Source: Sorghum bicolor (lineage: Eukaryota; Streptophyta; Magnoliopsida; Poales; Poaceae). From it: a stretch of DNA of 64,000 nt. Below, in pieces: positions 23,461 through 33,815 of this stretch. Position numbers and translations under genes: made by a program. Under the pieces are notes generated by a model that was not told the DNA's origin, made no database searches, and worked only from the letters and a program-made list of their open reading frames with translations. Every line of letters begins with the position of its first letter. Position 1 is the first letter of the stretch. The stretch lies in contig NC_012871.2 in assembly GCF_000003195.3 (NCBI RefSeq), positions 11,581,997 to 11,645,996 on the forward strand, in the 5' to 3' direction.

Positions 23461-24671
23461 TGTTGATATTTGGTAACGCAATCAGGAAATGATCCGCAAG
23501 CGCACGGATATCGGTGAGCATTTCACCCGGGAGGTTATCCAGAGTTATCGTATTTATATTTTTACCACTGGGAGAAAGGGTGCATCTGAGTAACCAAATC
23601 TATTGCTACTATCCCTTTAGGCTACAAAGAATGTTTCTCGATGTGAGTGATATATAGAGAAGACTGCAACCGTAGTCTCATTCTAACCTTGGTAAGGATG
23701 ATCTACTGTTCTATTGGGGAAGCTTACGGAATCTAGACACCACAAAGGATGTTCGACCCGCACCTATAAACCCTACCCGTCTTGCTAACAAGATATGGGA
23801 TACAAAGGCAACTCAGAAATGTCACGTTCCTCGCTACTACCACGGTCCAGCTAGTCAGGGGATATCTATGAGTACCCTAGCCTAAACACCATGTTTACGC
23901 TAGCAATGATTACTCTAATACTCAACCGGAAGAGGATTAAAGTAAACTAATAAACCAAAGAACAATAAAACAAGAACTTACTAGAATTAGAAGTCGAATT
24001 ACTGAAGAATCTTAGGAGCAAGCCTCGGGTTAGAAGACTTGATCCCGTAGGTACAACCTCAGAGTAGACACCGACAGGCCGGCCTTCCTCCGATCTACAC
24101 CTCCACTCTATCTCTCTCAATCTAGTAGAAACTAGAAGATCTAATTCTACTCACATTGGATGCTAAGCCTAAAATAAATTTTATTTAGAGGAGAGGTATT
24201 CCTTCGAGGGCTCCTCTCAACTCTATGAAAAAACTTGTCTCCTCCAGGGGCTAGGGGGTCGGGTTTTATAGTCCTCTCAAGTGAACCTCGGTCGTCAGAT
24301 CAAACCGACATTGATTGGACGGTTATCCTTGATCCTTTAGGTCGGTGGAGAGTAATCCCTGAAGAGAGTCCTGTTTTGACTCCATGTCAGGGCGGGCGCC
24401 CTGCCTCTGGGCCCGTTCGGCCTCCGCTTCCTTCCCGTGGCTTCTGGAGTCTTCTAGATGATAGAAAATTGCGTGGTGCGTTGATATCTCTATGTACTCT
24501 CGACATGTGGTCCTTTCTTTTGTATTTCCAGATAACCCCCTGCAGAAATAGACAAACACCAAAACTCGTGGAATTCTGTCAGATAAAACCCTAAGTCTAG
24601 GTGTTGGTTGCACTTAGATCCTTTTCTTTATTTATTTGATGATTATATTTGGTACTTAATGATCGTAAACA
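23461..24671 (-). repeat. 5' LTR of A
   Basis: 1211 bp, TG...CA, nearly identical by eye to 16903-18112. One GGGCGCCC box at 24394-24401; TATAAAA on the minus strand at about 24263-24269. Low divergence between the two LTRs suggests a fairly recent insertion. Confidence 0.92.
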
Positions 24672-24676
24672 TAGTC

Positions 24677-24874
24677 TTCTCTATTTATCACTCACATCGA
24701 GAAACATTCTTTGTAGCCTAAAGGTTAGTAGTAATAGACCGGGTTAGTCAGATGCACTCTTTCTCCTAGTGGTAAAAAATAAATACGATACTCTGGATAA
24801 CCTCCCGCGTGAAGTGCTCACCGATATCCGTGTGCTTGCGGATCAATTCCTTATTGCGTTCCCAAATATCAACA
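24677..24874 (+). repeat. 5' LTR of B, second part
   Basis: Continues the LTR of B after element A and matches 34849-35039. It ends with atatcaaca, followed by the primer binding site. Confidence 0.9.
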
Positions 24875-24882
24875 AGCATTTC

Positions 24883-24900
24883 TGGCGTTGTTGCCGGGGA
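24883..24900 (+). other. Primer binding site of B (tRNA-Asp, mutated)
   Basis: TGGCGTTGTTGCCGGGGA, two mismatches from the standard tRNA-Asp site TGGCGCCGTTGCCGGGGA. Both are C-to-T changes, as expected from deamination of methylated cytosine. Confidence 0.88.
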
Positions 24901-25008
24901 AAAAGACGGTTTGCTGAGATAACCTTGAGTCTTACTACTAGCTTGTATCTATACTTTTATCTTTTCTTATCTTTTATATTTTGTATTTATTTTCTTTACT
25001 CTTACCTT

Positions 25009-25550
25009 ATGGAAAATCAAAATTCTAAATCGATCCACGAATCTGTAGTCCCTTCAGTAACTGACCTTTTACCATGGGAGTCATCACAGCCTATCCAAAC
25101 ATCCCAGTATAGGTTAAGTTCTAGGTTGATTGCCATGATTCAAAACCTATCTTTTTCAGGAAAGGAAGACGAAAACCCTTACCTTCATATTTGAGATTTT
25201 GAGCAAACATGTGATTGTCTTTGCATTGAAGGCATTTCTGATAAAACTTTACGTTGGAAGCTTTTTCCTTTTTCCTTAAGGGGAGAAGCTAGACAATGGT
25301 ACAGTTAGAAGGTAAGTAAACAACAAGGTGAATGGGGAGTTTTATGAGCCAACTTTTGTCTAGATTTTTATTCCCTCGACCGTATCGGCGACCTTAGACT
25401 CGAAGTCTATCTTTTAAACAAAAAGATAATAAAACTTTGGGAAAATCCTATCGTTTTTCTGATCTTTTATAATCTGGTCCAAACCTTAATCTTGAAGACC
25501 CTATTCTTTTATTTCACTTTTTTCGAGGTCTTTAGAAAGATCATAAACAA
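25009..25550 (+). pseudogene. gag: Gag remnant of element B
   Basis: The ATG at 25009 (MENQNSKSIHE) is the same start as in F. The capsid domain is recognisable (FSGKEDENPYLHI, RWKLFPFSLRGEARQW), but a stop at 25192 and several later breaks destroy it. The end of the gag domain continues in the next frame. F carries the same start and similar damage, so parts of the decay may predate both copies. Confidence 0.75.
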
Positions 25551-26330
25551 ATGCTACATACAATGTCTAGAGGTTCTTTATTTCGCATCACTACTGATGA
25601 AGCTAGAGTGATCCTTGATAGAATCCTAGAAGCTGAAATGGATAATACCCTTCATGATGAAACCCATGAAGCCGAAGTAGACACTCTGCCAAATTCTTCA
25701 TCTACTTTAGCTATCCCAAGTTCTGAGCCACAAAAGGAAGAAATTCCACCACCGGACTTCATGCTGGATATAAAATCTGATCTTTTTGCCGATTTTGGAA
25801 ACATTTCAAACTACCATTCTATTAACAGACCCCAAAACGGCCATTTTAACATTTGTTTACCAAGTGAATATCAATTGAGAGAGCTTTCCTCTGATGTGAT
25901 CCGTCTGGATACACCCTCTATAACTATACGTTGTGCTTATGATTCTGATCGATTTGATGCTCTCTATAATCCTGTTGTGGGGATCAACATCATGTCTGAA
26001 TCTTTTGCACTTAATTATTTAAAAATCTTGTCTTAACCCCCACAACAAAGGTCATAAAGGAATCTTTGGGACGATTAGTCCCAGTCCTGGAATTATTAAT
26101 GTCCTACCTATTACGGTAGAAGGCTCCATGGTTCATTTGAACTTCTATATCTTTGATACATGGGACTTCGACCTGTTGATAGGACAACCTTTTAGAAGAC
26201 TCCTTTATGAAGGTCATACTAGAAAGCTACACATTTCTTTTGGAAAAACATTTAAATTTCCTATAACAATTTCACACTCATTAAACAATAAGGCCAAGTC
26301 ATATCTTTTGCCTGATCCTATGGAGGAGGT
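25551..26330 (+). pseudogene. Gag C-terminus and protease region of element B
   Basis: Begins with FRITTDEARVILDRILEAE, a typical end of gag. A retropepsin-like region follows: residues around 25962-25998 read ALYNPVVGINIMSESFA where most plant elements have a D-T/S/L-G active site, and FDTWDFDLLIGQPFRRLL (about 26148-26200) corresponds to the ILGRPFL strand. A one- or two-base change near 26015 shifts the frame and a stop follows at 26034. Whether this is an active protease type is doubtful because no catalytic Asp is visible at the usual spot. Confidence 0.7.
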
Positions 26331-27410
26331 AAAGGCTGCATCTCTAGAGCTTTTAGATGGACCAGACTTAGAAGACGAAACTCCTTTCTTCATAGAAGAA
26401 GAAGCTGAACCTTCTGAACCTGAACCCTTAGATGAGTTTGCAGAAACACCTAGACCTCCCATAGAGCTTAAAAGTTTACCACCCGGTCTTATCTATGCTT
26501 TCCTAAATAGTAATCTAGAGTTTCCTGTGATCATTAGTGATAAACTCACTCAGGAGCAAACTCTGCGATTAATGACCATTCTTGAGAAACATCACTCAGT
26601 TTTCGGCTACTCACTCCAAGATCTTACAGGGATCAGTCCTATGATTTGTACCCATCGTATTCCAACAGATCCTTCTATCTCACCTTCTCGAGAACCCCAA
26701 CGTAGACTTAACAACACTATGAGAGAGGTAGTTAAAAAGGAAGTTATAAAGTTGCTGCATGCAGGGATTATATATTCTGTGCTGCACAGTGAGTGGGTAA
26801 GCCCAGTACAAGTTGTGCCTAAAAAGGGAGGCATGACTGTTATTATGAATGAAAAGAACGAGCTAATTCCGCAACGATTCGTTCTTTACCTTTTATAGAT
26901 GAGATGCTAGAGCGATTAGCGAACCATTCGTTCTTCTGTTTGTTAGATGGATATTCAGGGTATCATCAGATCCCGATCCATCCCGATGATCAAAGCAAAA
27001 CCACTTTTACATGCCCATACGGAACTTATGCTTACAGTAGAATGTCTTTTGGGTTATGTAATGCACCAGCTTCTTTTCAAAGATGCATGATGTCTATATT
27101 TTCTGATATGATTGAAGAGATTATGGAAGTTTTCATGGATGAGTTCTCTGTTTATAGAAAAAGTTTTGATAGTTGTCTTGAAAACTTAGACAAGGTTTTG
27201 CAAAGATGTGAAGAAAAGCACTTAGTCCTTAATTGGGAAAAATGTCATTTTATGGTTAGGGAAGGAATAGTGCTGGGACACCTAGTGTCTGAAAGAGGTA
27301 TTGAGGTAGACAAAGCTAAAATTGAAGTAATTGAACAACTACCTCCACCTGTGAATATTAATGGAATTCAAAGCTTTCTTGGCCATGCTGGTTTTATCGT
27401 AGATTCATAA
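26331..27410 (+). pseudogene. Reverse transcriptase of element B, inactive
   Basis: RT of the Athila lineage: PSREPQRRLNNTMREVVKKE, VSPVQVVPKKGGMTVIMNEK, CLLDGYSGYHQIPIHPDD, CPYGTYAYSRMSFGLCNAP. A gap of roughly 70 bp near 26870, compared with F, removes the WRMCIDYRKLN motif and shifts the frame. The catalytic motif at 27132-27143 reads FMDE instead of FMDD, losing a metal-binding Asp. A missing T near 27394 adds a third break. This copy cannot make RT. Confidence 0.9.
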
Positions 27411-27445
27411 AAGATTTCTCATTTATTGCTAGACCACTTACTCTT

Positions 27446-28153
27446 TTGCTAGCCAAGGATGCTCCTTTCGAATTTGATGATGCATGTCTAACATCTTTCA
27501 AATTATTAAAGAAAGCACTCATCTCTGCACCAATCATTCAACCCCCTGATTGGTCGTTGCCTTTTGAAATTATGTGTGATGCTAGTGATTATGCTGTGGG
27601 GGCAGTTTTGGGACAAACTAAAAATAAGAAGCATCATACAATTGCTTATGCCAGTAAAACTTTGATAGGAGCTCAACTTAATTATGCAACCATTGAAAAA
27701 GAGCTTCTGGCTGTTGTCTTTGCCATTGATAAATTTAGATCTTATTTAGTTGGAGCTAAAATAATTGTTTACACTGATCATGCTGCACTAAAATATTTGC
27801 TCACTAAAAAAGATGCTAAATCTCGCCTGATTAGATGGATCTTATTACTCCAAGAATTTGACTTAGAAATAAAAGATAAAAAGGGAGTAGAAAATTTTGT
27901 TGCTGATCACTTGTCTATAATATATTTTAAGAGTCCACAGGAAAACCCCATCAATGATTCACTCCGGGACGACATGCTCTACGGGATTAACAGGTTTGAC
28001 CCCTGGTATGTAGATATTGTTAATTTTATGGTTTTAGGATATGTACCACTAGGAGCAAACAAGAAGAAGCTTATTCAAGAAAGTCGTTCACATATATGGG
28101 ATGAGCCATACCTCTTCCGAGTATGCTCTGAGGCTTACTCAGGAGATGTGTGA
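27446..28153 (+). pseudogene. RNase H domain of element B
   Basis: Ty3/gypsy RNase [59 protein letters not shown] and ENFVADHLS carry the expected acidic residues (DASD, the E of EKEL, TDH). The domain would remove the RNA strand during reverse transcription. It is cut off from RT by a frameshift and from integrase by a one-base loss near 28130 that yields a stop at 28151. Confidence 0.88.
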
Positions 28154-29289
28154 CCACTGAGGAAGGATGGAAGATCATCGACAGATGCCATTCATCACCA
28201 TATGGAGGTCATTGTGGAGCATTCCATACACATTCAAAGATCTGGCAATGTGGATTCTACTGGCCTACAATGTATGAAGACACGAAGCAATATATCAGAA
28301 GATGTGGGCCATGTCAAAGGCACGGAAACATAAACACAAGGGATGCCATGCCACTCACCAACAACCTTCAGATTGAGCTCTTTGATGTCTGGGGAATAGA
28401 CTATATGGGTCCATTTCCCCCATCAAAGAACTGTGAGTACATCTTGGTGGCAGTTGATTACGTCTCCAAGTGGGTAGAGGCACTACCTTGCAAGCATGCC
28501 GACAACATAAGTTCAAAGAGGATGTTTGAAGAAATTATATTTCCAAGATTTGGAGTTCCCAGAGTAGTGATAAGTGATGGAGGAGCACACTTCATCGACA
28601 AACGCTTCAAGCAATATCTATCAAAACATGGAATCCGTCACAACGTCGCTACCCCCTATCATCCTCAGACAAGTGGCCAAGTAGAGACTTCCAACAAGCA
28701 AATCAAGAATATTCTTCAGAAGACAGTGAATGAAATGGGAACGGCATGGAAAGACAAGTTACCCGATGCATTCTGGGCATACCGGACAGCATACAAGACC
28801 CCAATTGGAATGTCTCCATACCAATTGGTGTACGGGAAGACTTGCCACCTACCTGTTGAACTAGAGTTCAAAGCACACTGGGCCATAAGGAGATGGAATA
28901 TGGACCTAGATGTTGCTGGAGATCATAGAAGAATGCTACTATCAGAATTGGAAGAATGGCGAGAGAAAGCATATCACAATTCGAAGATCTACAAAGAAAG
29001 AGTCAAAAGGTGGCATGACAAGAGGATCAAGAATAAGGAGTTCGCACCCGGAGATAAGATATTACTTTTTAATTCCAGGGTGAAGCTTTTCGAGCATGGA
29101 AAACTCCAGAGTAAATGGGAAGGACCATTCAAGGTGATCAATTCATCATCCCACGGAGCTATCACACTTCAAAATGACGAAGGTACGTTATTCAAGGTAA
29201 ATGGTCAACGTCTTAAATTATTTTTAGAGCCTAATAAAGAATTAGAAGAAATAGACGTAGTCCATTTTTACCTTCCCATGGAGAATTAG
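28150..29289 (+). pseudogene. Integrase of element B, ORF intact but detached
   Basis: 379 open codons. The HHCC zinc finger lies at about 28186-28320 ([11 protein letters not shown] to [11 protein letters not shown]). The catalytic core has D in [10 protein letters not shown] (about 28399), D in [10 protein letters not shown] (about 28576) and E in [12 protein letters not shown] (about 28684). The C-terminal module [18 protein letters not shown] lies at about 29115-29180. It ends at LPMEN. The product would insert element cDNA, but it lies out of frame with RNase H, so no full polyprotein is possible. Confidence 0.9.
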
Positions 29290-29331
29290 AGCCCGACCTT
29301 TTTAATCTGACGTTTTTCGGTCATACATATA

Positions 29332-31560
29332 CACTACAAGAAAACACCCCACGTAGATACGATTACATTGCCGCGCTATTGAAAGCATATCAACAACCTT
29401 GATGATTACACTAATAGACATGGTTGTTGACACGTTGTAACAAAAGCGTATCTATATCTCAAACAGTTTCGATATAGATACGGTTCTTGACACATTTTCA
29501 GAAAACGTATCTAATCCCATTGATAGACACGGTCATTGACACGTAAAAAAATTGCATCTAATGGGACACGATCACCTGCGAGCCCAACCAGGCGCATTGG
29601 CCGCTGGTCCAAGCAGTTCCCCTGCCAGGAAGGCCTCACCATGGATATACGCAGGAACATGACCGCTGACCGCACGCGGCACGACCCTGGCCGTTTCTTC
29701 TCTTCTCTCGACTCCTGTTTTTCCAAATCCAAAAATCGTCAAACCCTAGTGAAGGAGCGGCGGCGGACTCTGGCAGGGTCTTGGGCTGCTGTCGTGTTCC
29801 TCTTCGCAGAGGAGATCTACCGTGCTCGCCCATCTTCATCCTCCCTGCTCTGCTCGCCCGCTACCATGGCCCGCTTCTGCCCCACCACGGCGCCGCGCGG
29901 CCACGCGCTACTAGCTCCTTCGTCAAGCTTCGGTATTCCCATCAGCAGCTCTCTGTGTCACCGAATCTTCACGAAACTGATCAATCTCATGCATGCTTCT
30001 TTAATTTTGATCCCAGTTTTTCTTTCGGTGCAGCAGAAATGTGGTAAGATGTGAGGATGTGATCGATGGTTTATTGTTTCTGTTTTTGAGTTGGTTGCCG
30101 ATGGAAGGAAATCGTGGTAAGAGAGATTTTTAATTTGGGGACTAATTAGAAGAGTTAATCGTTGTATACTCCTGCACTATAGCCATGGTTGGATTAATTT
30201 AGCTTTTCTGCTCTTGGTTGGTGCTCTTCATTTCTACTGTGGATATATGTGCGATATTAATTTCCACTGAATTGAACTCAGTAGGTGCAACTGATTAAAG
30301 TGAGTGGATCAACCACACTTTTTAAGGCATTTCTGAATTACAATTCATAAATATCATTTTTGTGCAATATAAATTCGAGCATTGCACATTCAGAATGTTT
30401 TCTTCAGTCAAAAGGTCTTGATTTGGGATGACTGACAATGAGGACATTGAAGATAAGATGATCGTGCCCGCCGATTTATTTCTTTGGATTAGAAGAAACT
30501 TCTTATTTGATACCTCAATATCGCAGGGAATTCTGTAGCTGCTGGTCACGGATTGTGCCATCAAAACATGGGACATAGATATGGTAATTTCTATATATGT
30601 AATTTCTCTTGGTAAAGGACTATAACCATGAGGTGCCTAATTGCAAAACAGTTTACATATATATCTCTAATCTTGAACTGTTCTGATATAATATGTCATA
30701 ATTATTTGTCTATCAGCATTAGGAAGCTGAAACATTATGTGGGCTGCTATATCATATCCAAGCCATGCGAAATCACCTGTACATAAGTATACTGATTCGC
30801 ATGCGCTTTGCTTGTTTGCAGTTTGTTGATTCTAACCAGTTTAAAGAGAGACGAAATGGAATTCGATGCTACTGCTATGTGGATCTTCTATTCGGCTGGT
30901 GGATGTTAGTGGCGAGAAGGTTTTTGCATCTGGCACGCCACCTATAATAAGCAGACTGGCAACAGGGGCAGTGGTGAGGAACAAATGTTCAGGGAAAGAG
31001 AAAGACAATAGAGTTACATTGTTTGTTACTCGTATCCACTAGAAATATCAGGTTGTAGGCAGTCCGATTGCTCAGTAGATAGCCCCTTGATTTATTGACA
31101 ATGATTTGTACTAAAATTGATGCAAAGTGTGTGTGTGTGTGTCCATTGCTACACATTGAAATAAAATGTCCTGTATGATGAAGATTAATTCTCAAATGAA
31201 TTTGTTTTGCTTGTAGAAATACATGGGCTCAGCCCGAGTATAAAATAAAAAAACAAAAATATGGAAAAAACATACAAATATCGCTTGCACAGAATTTTAC
31301 ATTTACAAGAATATAGGTACATAATTTATTGTGTCTAGAAAGCGTCTCATGACCACTAGCGATGCTTCATATCATGTCTAGAAAGCGTCTCATGGCTATT
31401 AGACACGCATGACAAAACGTATCTACAAGTCCTAACACGGTCCATGGGGAGACGCTCCAGACACGCTTTAGTAAAGCATGCCTATACTTTAGTAAATATG
31501 AAATGAAACGTGTCAAACTTATAAATAAAGCGTAGCTACTGGTGGGGTTTTGTTGTAGTG
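29332..31560. mobile_element. CACTA2: small non-autonomous CACTA transposon in element B
   Basis: Starts CACTACAAGAAAACACCCC and ends with the inverse of CACTACAACAAAACCCCACC, flanked by a perfect 3-bp duplication ata (29329-29331, 31561-31563), the hallmark of CACTA transposition. Subterminal repeats with tagacacg and gttgacacg cores occupy both flanks (29365-29570, 31320-31540). It interrupts B just after integrase; the B sequence on both sides rejoins when compared with F. It encodes no transposase, so an autonomous CACTA must have moved it. 30100-31320 holds no recognisable gene. Confidence 0.92.
29536..30054 (+). other. GC-rich segment in CACTA2, possible captured gene fragment
   Basis: About 500 bp of clearly higher GC content than the rest of CACTA2, with overlapping open frames of 172 and 88 codons and a good splice donor (GTAAGATG) at 30044. 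It contains aaaccctagtgaaggagcgg and a Met-rich start near 29866 (MARFCPTTAPRGHALL). This looks like the 5' end of a plant gene, possibly captured by the transposon. No family was recognised, so it is a guess from composition and splice signal. Confidence 0.35.
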
Positions 31561-31891
31561 ATATTTTCCTAAAAAGTTTTGCATCTAGAAACACGCTCGA
31601 GGAAGCGGGCCCACAAAGGAGCCAGAGAGAGGACGGGCGCCCTCATCAGGTGGGCGGGCGCCCAGCTCCTGACCCCTCTCGGTCCCGATTTTCTCCGTTA
31701 TGGAAAACACACTTATGGTAATCCGAATAATCCCTCAGATGGAAAGTTTCCCACGCACATCAACGGGAGCAACCCGAACAACCCCTAGAGGCACTTTTTG
31801 ACCCCTATATAAACAGACCCCTGACATCAGTTTTCAAACACCAATCCACCCAAGCCTTCTCTTCTTCTTCAGTTAGTCCCTCGCTGCTCCA
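31561..31891 (+). promoter_or_regulatory. Putative internal promoter of the B accessory ORF
   Basis: Two GGGCGCCC boxes at 31635-31642 and 31656-31663 (21 bp apart, exactly as in the LTR), a TATATAAA box at 31806-31813, about 79 bp of pyrimidine-rich leader, then the ATG at 31892 in good context (ccaATGG). F has the same layout with the same 143-bp gap from boxes to TATA. That this region starts transcription is inferred. Confidence 0.6.
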
Positions 31892-32521
31892 ATGGCTAAG
31901 AAGTTCCATGATGATTGGGAAGTCGTCCCCTTCAACCTCAACATGGAGCATGAGGAAGACCCCGACGCCCGTGCTCTCGTCCCGGCCAACACAGAGCGAC
32001 AGCTAGAAGCCATGCCATTACGCCAACGCAGCTGCGCCCAATCCTATCATGCTCAACCAATTCTCACCGCACCGCCACAACCCCTACTTCTCAAGGGATC
32101 ATCATCCAAGATGGAGACCACCATCAAGGTGCCAACCGGCACGAGGATCCTTCCACCCAGACCCAATGAGAGGGTCGTTGGAGTCAAGACCAACCGAAGC
32201 GGCGAGATCAGTAGCATTCGCTACACTACGGAGGAGGAGAGACCTTACTTTGAAGGGATTAGAGTAGCCAAAGTCCATTTCATCCCTCCAAAGGCAGCCC
32301 CGAAGCACGCTCTCAATGCTTTTGAGACACCTCCTAAGCGTCGCAAGACTATAGTAGATATTGATGAGGACGTTCGCAGGCTAGACAGAGTCATCATAGA
32401 CCTCCAGTCCTCAGTTAACTCCATCACTAGGCAGCTCTCTAACCACAACACCGTTATACTAAGCCTTAGGCATGATCTTGCCAGTGCTAATAAGAAGATT
32501 AAGGAATTAGAGCGCCGCTAA
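31892..32521 (+). CDS. Accessory coiled-coil protein of element B
   Basis: An intact 209-codon ORF downstream of pol, where some Athila elements carry an env-like ORF. No signal peptide or membrane segment is visible, so it is not an envelope protein. Features are an acidic N-terminus (residues 18-30), a proline-rich middle (RILPPRPNERVVGVK), a basic patch PPKRRK near residue 147 that could be a nuclear signal, and a C-terminal helix with heptad-spaced hydrophobics (VRRLDRVIIDLQSSVNSI onward). By eye about 90 percent of residues match the F copy and both are open, while pol in both is broken. Function unknown; a DNA-, RNA- or particle-associated factor is a guess. Confidence 0.75.
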   Translation: MAKKFHDDWEVVPFNLNMEHEEDPDARALVPANTERQLEAMPLRQRSCAQSYHAQPILTAPPQPLLLKGSSSKMETTIKVPTGTRILPPRPNERVVGVKTNRSGEISSIRYTTEEERPYFEGIRVAKVHFIPPKAAPKHALNAFETPPKRRKTIVDIDEDVRRLDRVIIDLQSSVNSITRQLSNHNTVILSLRHDLASANKKIKELERR

Positions 32522-32703
32522 ATTATCCAGATTAGATCTTGAGGCAATGCATTTTAGTTATCTATCTCTAAATTCGGTTTAGGTTTACTAATGTCGTCAG
32601 TTTGCTACTAGTCATTTGTAATAAATGTCTCAAGATTAATAAAGAATATTATTATTATTATGCCTTGTGTGTCTCTACTTTATTTTTATGCAAGAAAGCA
32701 GAA

Positions 32704-32721
32704 AACAAGTATGGGGGAGAT
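32704..32721 (+). other. Internal polypurine-tract-like sequence of B
   Basis: aacaagtatgggggagat, sharing AAGTATGGGG with the terminal polypurine tract of B at 33801-33810. It is present at the same place after the accessory ORF in F (57746-57763). It could act as a second plus-strand primer; inferred from sequence only. Confidence 0.5.
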
Positions 32722-33263
32722 CCCTCGACATGCCAAACACACTTCGACTACACCACTCCACGATTCAGGTACACACTCTGCACACTTACTTTACACATAC
32801 ACATATCTTAGATTATGCAGAATAATGTTTGTGACATGATAAATTAAAAAGATTAAAATGTTTCTAATCATGATTAATCTCACTCTCTGATATTTCCTGA
32901 AACAAGCAATTATTGAAAAATCATTTTAAAAACCCTGTGTTACTTAAGTCAATATGGAATGTGAGATGGTAGAGTATGAGTTTCTTATTCTTGATATCAT
33001 TGTTGCTTGGAGAATTTATTCAAAAATTCTAGCTACCATCCTTAGTGTTTTATATGCCTGATAAACCTGAAAAATATTAATTATGATTATAAAAGTTATC
33101 TACTCTGTATTGAGTTTATTCAAAATGAGTTAGACCCTTGTTGAGAGATTTATCATGCTCCTAAGATCAAGACATTTATTCAGAAAGATTCACTCTTCCG
33201 AAGTATTATTGCATTAGAGGCATAGGCTATGCAAAAATAAGGATATTTCAAGGAAATAAAAAG

Positions 33264-33307
33264 GAGCAAGTGCTCGATAACCTCGCAGAAAAAATGGACA
33301 AGTGTCC
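33264..33307 (+). other. Pair of small RNA hairpins in B
   Basis: GAGCAAGTGCTC (33264-33275) and GGACAAGTGTCC (33296-33307), each a five-base stem around AG. The same pair in A and F shows base changes on both sides of the first stem (see findings). Confidence 0.55.
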
Positions 33308-33797
33308 GGCAGTAGAATTAGAGGTACCTCGGTATCCACTTAAAAAAAAAGAGAGAGAGAGAGAGAGAAAAAGAAAGAAAATGATAGCCCATGGTCCCTC
33401 TAATAAAGCAATATGCCAGCAAGAGTTGACAAGTTTTTAATTTCCAAAGTCTTTGATCTAAGAGTATGACATTCTTCTCCCCGGATCCCGTTTTGATCAG
33501 GCAATAAATACAAAGTAAGTATGCTTGAGAATTTTTGCAAACTAAAACAGCCTCAGTGAGATATATAAAAGATAATGAGTGATCTGAGAGAACCTATGAG
33601 GATAAAAGGTATGCTAACTTTCTTTCAAAAATATACAAAAACTCCAAGTAAGAGGATTGAGAAGAAAGGATCTCTACTATTAACCATATACTTCCCTGAC
33701 TATAGTACACAGTGGATTTTAATACCCTGCAGATATGAAGAAAATGTTTTACCCCAGATACTGTTCTTAACCATCCTTTTCTTGAGGACGAGTAAAA

Positions 33798-33815
33798 GCC
33801 TAAGTATGGGGTATT
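33798..33815 (+). other. Polypurine tract of B
   Basis: gcctaagtatggggtatt lies directly before the 3' LTR start TGTTGATGG. The equivalent in F is aagtatgggggtatt. Confidence 0.75.

Larger units (their letters stand above)
16903..24671 (-). mobile_element. Element A: non-autonomous Athila-like element nested in the 5' LTR of B
   Basis: Two LTRs of about 1210 bp (16903-18112, 23461-24671) in direct orientation are flanked by a perfect tagtc duplication at 16898-16902 and 24672-24676. The primer binding site next to the right LTR and the polypurine tract next to the left LTR put it on the minus strand. Inside are a deleted gag remnant, a protease remnant and about 4 kb of non-coding DNA shared with E. 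RT and integrase are absent. It is probably the youngest layer of the C-B-A nest. Confidence 0.92.
32522..33797 (+). other. Non-coding 3' region of element B
   Basis: No gene. It holds a second polypurine-like tract (32704-32721), two small hairpins (33264-33275 and 33296-33307), an A/G-rich tract (33343-33380) and a block conserved in A, C and F (33572-33650). The 140-codon frame at 33575 reads over this block and into the LTR and has no domain. Confidence 0.8.

Noticed and set aside
24769..25008. Upstream extension of the B gag frame through the LTR end and primer binding site (and the same in A at 23342-23521)
   Set aside because: The frame happens to be open across the LTR and primer site; the conserved gag start is the later Met (25009, 23341).
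31892..32521. Accessory ORF of B/F as an envelope gene
   Set aside because: It is in the env position of Athila elements, but it has no signal peptide, transmembrane segment or cysteine pattern; the coiled-coil and basic patch point elsewhere.
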